The position numbers and the translations under genes are program-made. Under the pieces are notes generated by a model, which saw nothing but the letters and a program-made list of their open reading frames with translations, was not told the DNA's origin and made no database searches. Of a stretch of DNA of 64,000 bases, positions 54,622 to 63,824 are shown one piece after another (the stretch's first letter is position 1; each line of letters starts with the position of its first letter). This stretch comes from Halothiobacillus diazotrophicus (GTDB lineage: Bacteria; Pseudomonadota; Gammaproteobacteria; Halothiobacillales; Halothiobacillaceae). The stretch is taken from NCBI RefSeq assembly GCF_001663815.1, contig NZ_CP016027.1:2844965-2908964 (forward strand), given 5' to 3'.

Positions 54622-55911
54622 ATGATCCAGGTGACCTCCAATCCCTTTCCCCTGTTGCAAGGACTGGGCATTGCCCTTGGCATCGGTCTGCTGATCGGTC
54701 TCGAACGGGGGTGGCATGATCGGGACGCTGCCGACGGCGCGCGCGTCGCAGGTGTCCGTACCTTTGGTCTGCTGAGTCTGGTTGGGGGGCTGTGCGCGCT
54801 GCTGGCCGGGCATTTCGGTGTCTGGGTGCTGGCCGCGGGGCTGACGAGCGCTGCGCTGATGATCGCGGCAGGATACTGGCAGGCGGCCCGGCGAGATCCT
54901 TCCGTCGGCATCACGACCGAAGTGGCCGGGCTGCTGACCTTCGTGCTCGGCGCCGCCGCCGTCGCCGGCTATCCCTACGTCGCCATTGCCAGTGCCGTCA
55001 TCGCCACCATCCTGCTGGGCACGAAGTCCCTGTTGCATGCGGGCGTGGCCCGACTCTCCCAGCAGGAACTGTATGCCATCTTCAAGCTGCTGCTGATCGC
55101 CCTGGTTGTGCTACCGGTGCTGCCGGACGGGCAGTATGGCCCCTGGGGGGCCTTGAATCCCTTCGTCATCGGTTGGCTCATTCTCCTGCTGGCCGGTCTT
55201 TCCTTTGTCGGTTATTTCGCCATCCGCATTCTCGGACCGCAGCGGGGAATCCTGCTGACGGGGCTGTTCGGCGGCCTGGTCTCCTCCACCGCGTTGACGC
55301 TGAACTTCTCCCGGTTGGCCCGGGCACGCAGTCATCTCGTGGACTTGCTGGCCATCGGTGTGCTGATCGCCTCGGCGACGATGTTCCCCCGCGTGCTCGT
55401 GGAAATCGCCGTCGTGAACCCGAAACTGCTGACCGGTGAGCTGACGCCCGTTGTGGTTGCCGTGATGACTATTGTCTATGCCGGTGCGTTCTGGTTCTGG
55501 TGGCGTCGTCGTCGCGCGACCGACCGGCCGGCTGTTTCTGAAGCGGACGTGGGTCTGAAAAACCCTTTCGAGCTCGGTAGTGCGCTGCGTTTGGGGGCGT
55601 TGCTCGTCCTGATCATGGTGTTGGCGCGTGGCCTTGCCCAGGTCTGGGGAGATTCGGGTATCTATGTTCTTTCCGCCATCTCCGGACTGGCGGACGTCGA
55701 CGCCCTCGTGCTTTCCCTGGCGAAAATGGCGGCGGAACAGAACCTGAATGAGGCTGTGGCGACGCAAGGCATCGTGATCGCCATCGTCGTCAATTCCCTG
55801 GTCAAGAACCTGCTGGCGTTCGTGATCGGCGGGGTGAGGCTGGGGCGACAGGTCGCCCTGTTTTTGCTGCCCGCGTTGGCCGTGGGCATGCTTCTGCTGT
55901 TCCTAGCCTAG
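54622..55911 (+). CDS. MgtC/SapB-DUF4010 family membrane protein
   Basis: The 429-residue inner-membrane protein has an MgtC-like N-terminal part (GIALGIGLLIGLERGW; GVRTFGLLSLVGGL) and a C-terminal DUF4010 part with many helices (GLFGGLVSSTALTLNFSRLAR). MgtC-like proteins are tied to Mg2+ limitation; for DUF4010 fusions a transport role is only presumed. Confidence 0.85.
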   Translation: MIQVTSNPFPLLQGLGIALGIGLLIGLERGWHDRDAADGARVAGVRTFGLLSLVGGLCALLAGHFGVWVLAAGLTSAALMIAAGYWQAARRDPSVGITTEVAGLLTFVLGAAAVAGYPYVAIASAVIATILLGTKSLLHAGVARLSQQELYAIFKLLLIALVVLPVLPDGQYGPWGALNPFVIGWLILLLAGLSFVGYFAIRILGPQRGILLTGLFGGLVSSTALTLNFSRLARARSHLVDLLAIGVLIASATMFPRVLVEIAVVNPKLLTGELTPVVVAVMTIVYAGAFWFWWRRRRATDRPAVSEADVGLKNPFELGSALRLGALLVLIMVLARGLAQVWGDSGIYVLSAISGLADVDALVLSLAKMAAEQNLNEAVATQGIVIAIVVNSLVKNLLAFVIGGVRLGRQVALFLLPALAVGMLLLFLA

Positions 55912-55958
55912 GGTTGCACAGGTAGGGGCATGTGTAGGGGGCAGGTAGCCCCCGACGC

Positions 55959-57233
55959 TCACTTTTCCAGACGGTTGATGCCGATCGCCTGCATCACGTA
56001 CTTCTCGTACAGCGGTTCCGACGTGCCTTTCTTCATCTTGCGGATGAAGTACTTCTCGAAGGCGATCTTCGCCAGATGCACCCATTTCCCCGAGGCGAAC
56101 CAGTTCACGTTCCGGGGCGGCATCTGGGGCTGTGCGACGAATGCCGCGCCTCGGTCGCCGAAATCGGCCAGACAGATGGCCTGCCAGGTGCCCTGGTAAT
56201 CCGGCTTACCTTCACCCGTGATTTCCGCATGGATGTTGTGCACGATGGCGGTGATCATGGATTCGATCATGTAGCCTGTCTTCGGCGCACCGACGGGAAC
56301 GGGTGTTGCCTCGACGGGCGGGATGGCCACGGCCACGCCGGCCGAGAAGATGTTCCGATAAACGGGGTTGCGCTGGTGTGCGTCGATCTTGACGAACCCC
56401 CGCGGGTTGCATAGTTCGGGGACGTTCGCGACGCAGTCCACGCCCTTGAAGGCCGGCAGCATCATCGCGTGATTGAAGGGCAGCTCGTGCTGCTGGATGA
56501 CATTGCCGCTGCGGTCGTACTCGTCGACGTACATGATGCCTTTCTCGACCTTGGTGGTCTTGGCATTGGTGATCCACTTCACGTCATGCGCACGCAGTTC
56601 CGATTCGAGCATGCCCTTGGAGTCGGCGACACCGCCCAGACCCAGGTGGCCGATGTAGGGTTCGGGTGTCACGAAGGTGATCGGTACTTTTGCCCGGAGC
56701 TTCTTCTTGCGCAACGCCGTATCGAGGATGAACACGTATTCGTAGGCCGGTCCGTAGCAGCTCGCGCCGCCGAAGGCGCCAACGATCACCGGACCCGGAT
56801 TTTCCAGCAGCCGCTGGTAGTCCTCGTAGGATTTTTCCGCGTGGTTGACGGTGCAGATCGACTGGGTGTTCTGTTCCGGGCCGGCGCCTTCCACCTCCGA
56901 AAACATCAGCTTGGCACCCGTCGTGATGATCAGGTAGTCATACGCGACCTGTTCGCCATCGGCGAGCTCGAGCGTGTTCTCGGGCGCGTTTATGGCGGTG
57001 ACCGTCTGGGCGATGAAGGCAATGTCCTTGCGCTCAAGGTAGGGTGCCATGGGGAAAGAAATATCGTCCCTGTTCCGCCAACCGACAGCGACCCAAGGGT
57101 TGGATGGGATGAACTGGAAATAGGGATCCGCGTTGATGACCGTGATGCGGTGATCATTCCCCAAGGCCTGACGCGCCTCATAGGCAGCCGGCAGGCCACC
57201 GATGCCGGCACCAAGAATAACGATATGAGCCAT
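55959..57233 (-). CDS. sqr: Sulfide:quinone reductase, type I (Acidithiobacillus-like)
   Basis: SQR oxidises sulfide to polysulfide and reduces quinone at the periplasmic face of the inner membrane. The 424-residue protein has the FAD motif GAGIGGLPAAYEA and three active-site cysteines, Cys127 (QSICTV), Cys159 (GASCYGPAYEY) and Cys354 (AICLADFGDRG), in the positions known from the Acidithiobacillus ferrooxidans enzyme. The C-terminal amphipathic membrane anchor (KIAFEKYFIRKMKKG) is present. AAGGAG upstream fixes ATG 57233. Confidence 0.95.
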   Translation of the reverse strand: MAHIVILGAGIGGLPAAYEARQALGNDHRITVINADPYFQFIPSNPWVAVGWRNRDDISFPMAPYLERKDIAFIAQTVTAINAPENTLELADGEQVAYDYLIITTGAKLMFSEVEGAGPEQNTQSICTVNHAEKSYEDYQRLLENPGPVIVGAFGGASCYGPAYEYVFILDTALRKKKLRAKVPITFVTPEPYIGHLGLGGVADSKGMLESELRAHDVKWITNAKTTKVEKGIMYVDEYDRSGNVIQQHELPFNHAMMLPAFKGVDCVANVPELCNPRGFVKIDAHQRNPVYRNIFSAGVAVAIPPVEATPVPVGAPKTGYMIESMITAIVHNIHAEITGEGKPDYQGTWQAICLADFGDRGAAFVAQPQMPPRNVNWFASGKWVHLAKIAFEKYFIRKMKKGTSEPLYEKYVMQAIGINRLEK

Positions 57234-57555
57234 TGCGCAAACTCCTTCTTGTGACGGCCGGACAAAGCGTGTCCGGGCAGGATCGGTCTGTGGCGATCTG
57301 GTGTCGCTCTTGGGCGCTTCGTGCACGGAGGCGGCATACCCAATGACAGGAGGAGGTCATCCTGCGTTATTCCGGCGTCGTGTTCGAGCATCCGGGATCA
57401 TCGTGCGCTGTCCGTCGCGTCGCGTCGTCCGCGATTCTTGCGCGATTACCCCCCCTTGGCAAGGGTGATACGCATTTGACGTGATAAACCGGTGCGGCCT
57501 GCACCTTCGATGGGGCGCGATGCCATGTCGTTGATCCTATGCGCTGATCGAACGT
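57234..57555. other. Intergenic region upstream of sqr
   Basis: These 322 bases between sqr and prmB hold no credible gene. The only notable element is the dyad CCCTTG-G-CAAGGG at 57453-57465, about 220 bp upstream of sqr, possibly an operator. I do not see a convincing -35/-10 pair. Confidence 0.5.
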
Positions 57556-58527
57556 TTACCGGCCTCGCCAGCGGGGTAAATCACAGCGGGCGATCGTGAA
57601 CAGGGAAGCGTCCTCATTCTGCAGTTCCAGCCACGTCAGTCGATGTTCGGGCCACGTTTCGTCGATCAGGCGTCGGCCGTTGCCGACCTCGACGAAGAGT
57701 TGCCCCGCTTCGGTGAGGTGATCGGCTGCCGTGTCCAGCAGGCGTTCGACCAGCGCAAGGCCATGGTTCTCCGCATAAAGGCCCAGTGCCGGTTCGTGAT
57801 GGTATTCCGCCGGCAGGTCCTGGGCTTCATCCGGATCCACGTAAGGCGGGTTGCTGATGATCAGATCGAAACGTAACGGGCCGAGACCATCCTCCTCCCT
57901 TAATCCGCTCAGCAGGTCGGATTGGTGCAAGGTGATCCGGTCCGCCATCTGGTAGTCGTCCACGTTCCGGCTGGCCACACTGAGCGCGTCCAGGGAAATG
58001 TCGCAGGCGGTGACATGCGCCTCCGGGAAAGATTGAGCCAGTGCGACGGCCAGGCAGCCCGAGCCCGTTCCGACATCGAGAATCTGCTCCGTCGGCGTTT
58101 CCGGGGCGATCCAGGGTGCGAACCGATCGGCGATCAGTTCGGCAAACGGCGAGCGCGGAATCAGCACGCGTTCGTCGACATAATAGGGCTGGCCCATGAA
58201 CCAGGCCCGGTTTAGCAGGTAGGCCGTCGGTACGTGATCCAGGCAACGTCGACGGATCAGTTCGACCAGCCGGGCCATTTCGCTGGGTGTGATCTTGGCG
58301 TTCCAGTAGGTGGCGTCCAGATCGAGCGGAAGGTGCAGGCCGTCAAGCACGAGCCAGGCGGCCTCGTCCCAGTATTGGGTTGTCCCGTGCCCCAGAAAGA
58401 CGCCCAGTTCGTCCATGCGACTGGCGGCCCAGCGGATCAGGTCCAGGATGCTGCCCAACTGCCGCGTATCCTCGATCAGCGGGTAAAAGGTTCGGCTGGC
58501 GGCGTTCGTCTGATCGTGTGGGCTCAT
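57556..58527 (-). CDS. prmB: 50S ribosomal protein L3 glutamine methyltransferase PrmB
   Basis: The 323-residue SAM enzyme has the PrmB N-terminal region (TRQLGSILDLIRWAASRMDE in part), IPRSPFAELI, the SAM site LDVGTGSGCLAVAL and the glutamine-methyltransferase motif SNPPYV. It methylates Gln150 of L3 in E. coli. It is divergent from psd. Confidence 0.94.
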   Translation of the reverse strand: MSPHDQTNAASRTFYPLIEDTRQLGSILDLIRWAASRMDELGVFLGHGTTQYWDEAAWLVLDGLHLPLDLDATYWNAKITPSEMARLVELIRRRCLDHVPTAYLLNRAWFMGQPYYVDERVLIPRSPFAELIADRFAPWIAPETPTEQILDVGTGSGCLAVALAQSFPEAHVTACDISLDALSVASRNVDDYQMADRITLHQSDLLSGLREEDGLGPLRFDLIISNPPYVDPDEAQDLPAEYHHEPALGLYAENHGLALVERLLDTAADHLTEAGQLFVEVGNGRRLIDETWPEHRLTWLELQNEDASLFTIARCDLPRWRGR

Positions 58528-58624
58528 GGTGATGGGCTTCGGTGGCGTGGCTGGACGCTTTATTGTGGCAGAACTGGGGGTATCATGGACAATCTACGCG
58601 CATGCACAACTAAAAGTACTTCAC

Positions 58625-59542
58625 ATGAACGATCGCTCCGATACCCCGGCTTCCGCTGTTGATTCGTCCCCCTCCTTGCGGCAGACCCTCTGGTCCGCCG
58701 TTCAATATGTGTTGCCGCATCATCTGATTTCCCGCGCCGTGTTTCATGCGACGCGCTGGCGGACGCCCTTCACCGCCGCGACGATTCGCTGGTTCGTCCG
58801 CCGCTTCGCGGTAAACCTGAGCGAGGCGGCAGAGTCCGATCCGGCGGCCTACCCAACCTTCAACGCCTTCTTTACCCGTGCTCTGAAGCCGGATGCCCGT
58901 CCGCTGGCTGCCGATCCGGCGGAATGGGTCAGTCCTTGCGACGGTCGGATCAGTCAGATCGGTGCGATTCAGTCGGGCAACCTGCTGCAGGCAAAGGGGC
59001 GGGACTATTCGGTGCTGGAACTGCTGGGTGGCGACGCTGCCCTGGCACAGGAATTCGCCCAGGGCCAGTTTGCGACCGTGTATCTTTCTCCGCGGGATTA
59101 TCATCGCGTGCACATGCCGTGTACCGGCCGACTGCGTTGCATGATCCATGTGCCCGGGCGTTTGTTCAGCGTCTCGCCGGCCACTGTCCAGCAGGTGCCG
59201 AATCTGTTCGCGCGCAACGAACGATTGGTGTGCGTGTTCGAGACCGATGAGGGCCCCATGGCGCTGGTACTGGTCGGTGCCATCAATGTGGCCGCCATCG
59301 AGACCGTCTGGGCGGGGCTGGTGACGCCGCCGGCGGGTGATACCGTCACGCGACGGGACTATGGTGCGGATACCGGCATGGACATTGTCTTGCAGCGGGG
59401 CGGTGAAATGGGGCGCTTCAACATGGGATCGACGGTCGTGATGCTGGCGCCGGCCAGTGTCCGGTTCGCGTCGGAATGGCAATCGCAGATGCCGGTCCGT
59501 CTGGGGCAGGGCTGGGCGACGGGCCTGAACGAATCTGTTTGA
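58625..59542 (+). CDS. psd: Phosphatidylserine decarboxylase proenzyme
   Basis: The 305-residue protein has SPCDGRISQIG, LSPRDYHRVHMP and a self-cleavage site FNMGST in place of the usual LGST; the pyruvoyl serine is kept. Psd makes phosphatidylethanolamine at the inner membrane. It precedes fimW-fimX as in Pseudomonas. ATG 58625 is chosen from homology. Confidence 0.94.
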   Translation: MNDRSDTPASAVDSSPSLRQTLWSAVQYVLPHHLISRAVFHATRWRTPFTAATIRWFVRRFAVNLSEAAESDPAAYPTFNAFFTRALKPDARPLAADPAEWVSPCDGRISQIGAIQSGNLLQAKGRDYSVLELLGGDAALAQEFAQGQFATVYLSPRDYHRVHMPCTGRLRCMIHVPGRLFSVSPATVQQVPNLFARNERLVCVFETDEGPMALVLVGAINVAAIETVWAGLVTPPAGDTVTRRDYGADTGMDIVLQRGGEMGRFNMGSTVVMLAPASVRFASEWQSQMPVRLGQGWATGLNESV

Positions 59543-59670
59543 TTCGGAATCATTTGGGCAGCATTTTTACGCTTTTAGGGTATAAACTGGGGCCAATCCG
59601 CAGTTCCGAGTTCGGTGGAGATGCGGCCATACGACGCATTTGCGCAGAATTCTAGGTAAGGGAAACCGTT

Positions 59671-61296
59671 ATGCAATCGATGGAGTTGAACGCATTACTT
59701 GACCAGCTTTTGATGAAGGATCCAGTCGAAGCGACTCAAATCCTGAGCGACCGGCTGGCCGAAACGGCCTGGCAGGATATGGACGAGGCGGCCATCAGCG
59801 CGGTCGTATCTGTCGTGCTCCCGTTCCTGACGCGATTGGCGGGGCGCCTGCGCGGGAGCCTCCGACAGTCCGGTCTACCGTTGAGCGATCGGGGCTTGAG
59901 CCAATTCGATGCCCTCTTGCGTATCTACCGCAATGCTCAGTTGCTGCTCAACCTGAAACTGACCGCGCTTCAGGAATTGATCGACACCGACGATACCGAG
60001 GCCTACATGGTTCGGGCGCACCAGGAGCGCGTCGACTGGGCGGTACGCACGATCCTCGACTGCTACATGGCCTATGTGGACGTGCCCAAGTCGTTGTACG
60101 TGGATCTGCATCAGCTCGTCGATCTGGCCCGGATCGAACTGGCCGAGGAGCATGCGGTGGGTTGGCAGGCCATCTACCATCAGTACCTGGCCATTCTGAC
60201 TCTGGCAATGACCAACCCCTATGGTCTGACCCTGGATGAAATGGCCGAGGGTTACGACTGTCTGATCCTTGTCGCACCCTACCTCGACATCGCGCACGAA
60301 CAACCGACACGAACCAGTCGCTTCATCGACGTGACCGGAAAAATCATGCCGCACATCGCGCTGACGCCCCGTTCGAACATGCCCGGTGCCGGCCTGTTCC
60401 TCGATGTGGGCAGTCTCTATCAGCCATCGATTCTGGCGAGCCTGATGCCACGCTGTCAGGCACAGATTCAGAACCTTCTGAACCGACTGCAGTTCTACTT
60501 CGTGAGCCACATGCCGCGCACCCAGCCGACTGGCGTGGGTACGGGCGCGCCCGCGTCGAGTCTGATCACCTTGGGGTACCTGAGTGTGCACCACCGCTTG
60601 GAGCGCCTGAACAGTCACGATTCGCTTCCCAATTCCACGCTGGCGCTCGCCGGGGTGGACTGGGAAGGGCTGGAGCAGCCGATTCGCGGTGACGTTCAGC
60701 CGATGCTGGGCATCGCCGATTTCAAGATGGATATCAAGGCACCGCTGGAAACGGGCGAAGTGGCTTGGAACGGGGATGAAACGAGTCGGATGTTCAGTGC
60801 AGCGCATCCGGCGCACATCAATGAACCCAGTTCGTGGGACATCGTCAACCTGTCGCCGACCGGTTTCCGCCTGCATTGGCGCCTCGCCGCGAACAGTCGC
60901 GCTGCGGTGGATGATCTGCTTCTGGCGGAATTACCAGCGGGTGCAGGCGGTTCCGCTGCCAGTACGGCCATCGGCGTCGTGCGTTGGGTACGGCATATGG
61001 AGGAGGGCCGCAGTTCCGTCGACATGGGGGTCGAACGCCTTCCCGGAACGGCCTTTGCGAGTTATGCACGCGATTATCGGGCCGCCGAGAGCCGGTGGAG
61101 CAAGACCTGGCCCGTCATTGTGCTCACCAATGAACAGGACGTGATCGTTCGGGTCATTGTACCCACCACATTAGCTGAAGAAACCCAGGAAATTTTAGTC
61201 ATGCGAGAAGAGCAGGAAATACAGGTGCACCTTGGCGCGGTATACCAGACCGGGCAGGGCTTTCTGATCATGGAGGCGCAACGTGCCGATGCTTGA
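59671..61296 (+). CDS. FimW-like PilZ-type c-di-GMP effector (conserved hypothetical)
   Basis: The 541-residue cytoplasmic protein has a helical N-terminal two-thirds and a C-terminal beta-rich PilZ-like region with the motif NLSPTG (N/DxSxxG) at about residue 393. The preceding RxxxR arginines are not clearly visible. Its position between psd and fimX matches P. aeruginosa PA4958 (FimW), linked to c-di-GMP-dependent surface attachment. TAAGGGA upstream supports ATG 59671, and TATAAA at 59581-59586 may be its -10. It overlaps fimX by 14 bp. Function is inferred mostly from synteny. Confidence 0.6.
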   Translation: MQSMELNALLDQLLMKDPVEATQILSDRLAETAWQDMDEAAISAVVSVVLPFLTRLAGRLRGSLRQSGLPLSDRGLSQFDALLRIYRNAQLLLNLKLTALQELIDTDDTEAYMVRAHQERVDWAVRTILDCYMAYVDVPKSLYVDLHQLVDLARIELAEEHAVGWQAIYHQYLAILTLAMTNPYGLTLDEMAEGYDCLILVAPYLDIAHEQPTRTSRFIDVTGKIMPHIALTPRSNMPGAGLFLDVGSLYQPSILASLMPRCQAQIQNLLNRLQFYFVSHMPRTQPTGVGTGAPASSLITLGYLSVHHRLERLNSHDSLPNSTLALAGVDWEGLEQPIRGDVQPMLGIADFKMDIKAPLETGEVAWNGDETSRMFSAAHPAHINEPSSWDIVNLSPTGFRLHWRLAANSRAAVDDLLLAELPAGAGGSAASTAIGVVRWVRHMEEGRSSVDMGVERLPGTAFASYARDYRAAESRWSKTWPVIVLTNEQDVIVRVIVPTTLAEETQEILVMREEQEIQVHLGAVYQTGQGFLIMEAQRADA

Positions 61297-63373
61297 CCGG
61301 GTGAAGGAACGACCATTCACCGTTTTATATCTCTCTTCCGCCATCAACGATTCCATTGCGCTCCGCGGACAGTTGCGCAATCAAGGGCTGCAGGCCAATG
61401 TCACCCATGCGGATTCGATCGAGGCCGCCCAGCAGCAGATGGGTAAAACGCCGGCCGATGTGATCTTGATCGACTTCGGCGGTCATTCCGCAGGCATGCT
61501 CGAGTCTCTGGGCGAGACGGAACAGGCCAAAGTGCTCTTTGACGATCTGCCCAAGCTCGTTCTGGCCGACGTCGATGACGATAGCCAGGTATTGCCGCTC
61601 TACGAACTGGGTGCCACAGCCGTCGTCGTGCATGAATCTCGCCTTATCCCGGTGTTGATCCGTGAGGTCGTCGCCTCGATCAGCGAACAGAACCGGAAGC
61701 TGTTCAAGAAGAAGCTGGACAATGCGGAACAACGTTGCCAGAAGCTCATCGATGGTTCCAGCGAAGCCGTGGCTTACATTCAGGATGGCCTGCATATCTA
61801 TGCGAACCGCGCCTACCTCGATCTATTGGGATTTGCGGAACTCGGCGACCTGATGGAGGAACCGCTGCTGGACCGCGCCGTCGGCGAAAGCGCGGGGCGA
61901 CTCAAGAATTTCCTCAAGGAGGATCAGGCGACCGAGGAATTCGAGATGAGCACCGAGGGTGGCGACCGGATCAAGGTCATCATTTCCTCGTCGCGTGCCA
62001 GTTTCGCCGGTGAGGAATGTCTGCAGATCTTCATGACCCGGAAGCAGCAGAACTCGGCGGAAGTCGAGGAGCAACTCGAGTTCCTGGCACGGCGCGATAT
62101 CCTGACCGGCCTGTACAACCGGAACTATTTCTTCGACCAACTGCATACGCGCATCGGTCTGATCAAGGATCACGAGGGCGAAAGCGGGGCACTGCTGATG
62201 CTCGATATCACCAACAGCGATGCGTTGAAACGGATGATCGGGACCACGGGGATCGACAGTCTGCTGACGGAGTTCGGCAAGGAAATCGAGGCCCTCGTCG
62301 GCGGCAAGGGTCTGGTGGCCCGACATGGCGCCTATTCGTTCCTGGTTCTGCTGGGCAAGGCGGATCAAGCGCAGGCCGAGGTCGTCGTCAAGAGCCTCAT
62401 CGGCTATGCAAAGGACTATATCTTCAGCATGGGCACCACGTCGGTCACCGTGAACGTGGCGCTGGGCCTTGTCCTGTTGGATTCGAATTCCCCGATCAAC
62501 AGCATGGAGCTCGTCGATCGTGCCGAACGGGCAACCAACAAGGCCGCCGAGAAGGGGGTCAATCAGTTCGAGCTCTATCAGCCGAACCTGAAGACAGCCA
62601 GCGATGCCGAGCAGGAGGAAACTTGGGCCCGACGCATCAAGGACGCGCTCAAGGAAAACCGGTTCTTCCTGGCTTTCCAGCCCATCGTCTCGCTCTTGGG
62701 GCACCGCGATCTCAACCGGTTCGAGGTGTTCCTGCGCATGATCGACGAGGAGGGCAATCCGCTGCGCCCCATGGAGTTCCTGGGGCGTGCCGAGCGCGGC
62801 GACCTGATGCAATCCATCGATCGTTGGGTCATCCTGAGCTCGATCAAGGAAATCAGTGCCGCCCTCAAACGCGGCGAACAAGTAAAGCTTTACGTGCGTG
62901 TGAGCGAACAGTCCCTGCGCGATGATGGGTTCGCTCAGTGGTTGGTCAGCCGACTCAGCAGCATTCGCCTGCCGGAGGAACTGATCGTGATCCAGGTCCG
63001 TGCGGATACGGCTGGATATCTGCTCAAACATTTGGAAAACCTGCGCGATGCCATCTCGCCGCTGGGGGCTACCCTGCTGATCGACGGTTTCGGCGAGGGC
63101 GCCGAACCCTTCCGTCTGCTGGATCATCTGAAGACCAAGAGCATCAAAATCTCCCGTGCGCTGTTGGAGAACTTCAGTCACGAAAGTGCGCATCAGACCG
63201 CTGTGGCAAAGTTGCTCAACGATGCGAACGGTCGGGAGATGGAGGTGATCGTGCCGAACGTCGAAGATCCGGCCACACTGCAACTGCTGTGGCCCATGGG
63301 GGTCGATCTCGTGCAGGGCGACTTCATCCAGAGCCCGCGGGACAGTCTCGAGTTCGATTTCACGCAGTTTTAG
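61283..63373 (+). CDS. fimX: FimX-type degenerate GGDEF-EAL regulator of type IV pili
   Basis: The 696-residue protein has REC-like (about 12-130), PAS (150-250), GGDEF (262-430) and EAL (445-690) domains. The GGDEF motif is degenerate (GAYSF, 349-353) and EAL is EVF (481-483), so neither diguanylate cyclase nor phosphodiesterase activity is expected. FimX binds c-di-GMP through its EAL domain and promotes pilus assembly via PilZ and PilB. The REC-like domain lacks a clear phospho-acceptor Asp cluster. GGAGG at 61272-61276 favours GTG 61283. Confidence 0.82.
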   Translation: MPMLDRVKERPFTVLYLSSAINDSIALRGQLRNQGLQANVTHADSIEAAQQQMGKTPADVILIDFGGHSAGMLESLGETEQAKVLFDDLPKLVLADVDDDSQVLPLYELGATAVVVHESRLIPVLIREVVASISEQNRKLFKKKLDNAEQRCQKLIDGSSEAVAYIQDGLHIYANRAYLDLLGFAELGDLMEEPLLDRAVGESAGRLKNFLKEDQATEEFEMSTEGGDRIKVIISSSRASFAGEECLQIFMTRKQQNSAEVEEQLEFLARRDILTGLYNRNYFFDQLHTRIGLIKDHEGESGALLMLDITNSDALKRMIGTTGIDSLLTEFGKEIEALVGGKGLVARHGAYSFLVLLGKADQAQAEVVVKSLIGYAKDYIFSMGTTSVTVNVALGLVLLDSNSPINSMELVDRAERATNKAAEKGVNQFELYQPNLKTASDAEQEETWARRIKDALKENRFFLAFQPIVSLLGHRDLNRFEVFLRMIDEEGNPLRPMEFLGRAERGDLMQSIDRWVILSSIKEISAALKRGEQVKLYVRVSEQSLRDDGFAQWLVSRLSSIRLPEELIVIQVRADTAGYLLKHLENLRDAISPLGATLLIDGFGEGAEPFRLLDHLKTKSIKISRALLENFSHESAHQTAVAKLLNDANGREMEVIVPNVEDPATLQLLWPMGVDLVQGDFIQSPRDSLEFDFTQF

Positions 63374-63381
63374 GTTTTTCG

Positions 63382-63816
63382 ATGTCCCACGTATCTTCCT
63401 CCCCGCCAGGCGCAGACGCGCTGGATTGGATCATCGTCGATGGTCTGTCCTTCGAGGCGTTGATCGGGATTTATCCCCACGAACGCCAGGAAAAACAGCC
63501 GCTGCACATCGATATGCGTCTCGGGGTTTCCAGTATCAGACCAGCGGCGCAAACCGATGATGTTGCGTTGACCGTCGATTACCAGCGCGTGTGCGAGATG
63601 GTGATGATGGTCGTGAATGCCGGCGCTTTCCAGTTGCTGGAAACCTTGGTGGAGCGGGTGACCGAACAGTTGTTCATTCATTTTCCCCTGGAAGCCATCT
63701 GGATTCGGGCGACCAAGCCCCGAGCCCTGTTCTACACGCGGGGGGTCGGGGTGGAAATTCTGCGTCAACGGCCCGCCCATCTGAAGTCGGCGGACGCACT
63801 GCCCCCGTTGTCCTGA
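63382..63816 (+). CDS. folB: Dihydroneopterin aldolase FolB
   Basis: The 144-residue protein has the FolB segments DGLSFEALIGIYPHERQEKQ (partly), TVDYQRVCEMVM and LETLVERVTEQL. It makes 6-hydroxymethyl-dihydropterin in folate synthesis. The frame is open far upstream, but that part lies inside fimX; ATG 63382 begins the homologous region 8 bp after fimX. Confidence 0.92.
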   Translation: MSHVSSSPPGADALDWIIVDGLSFEALIGIYPHERQEKQPLHIDMRLGVSSIRPAAQTDDVALTVDYQRVCEMVMMVVNAGAFQLLETLVERVTEQLFIHFPLEAIWIRATKPRALFYTRGVGVEILRQRPAHLKSADALPPLS

Positions 63817-63824
63817 GTCGTTTC

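Noticed and set aside
57453..57473. Sigma-54 promoter near sqr
   Set aside because: GG and GC are not 10 bp apart and the orientation would be away from sqr.
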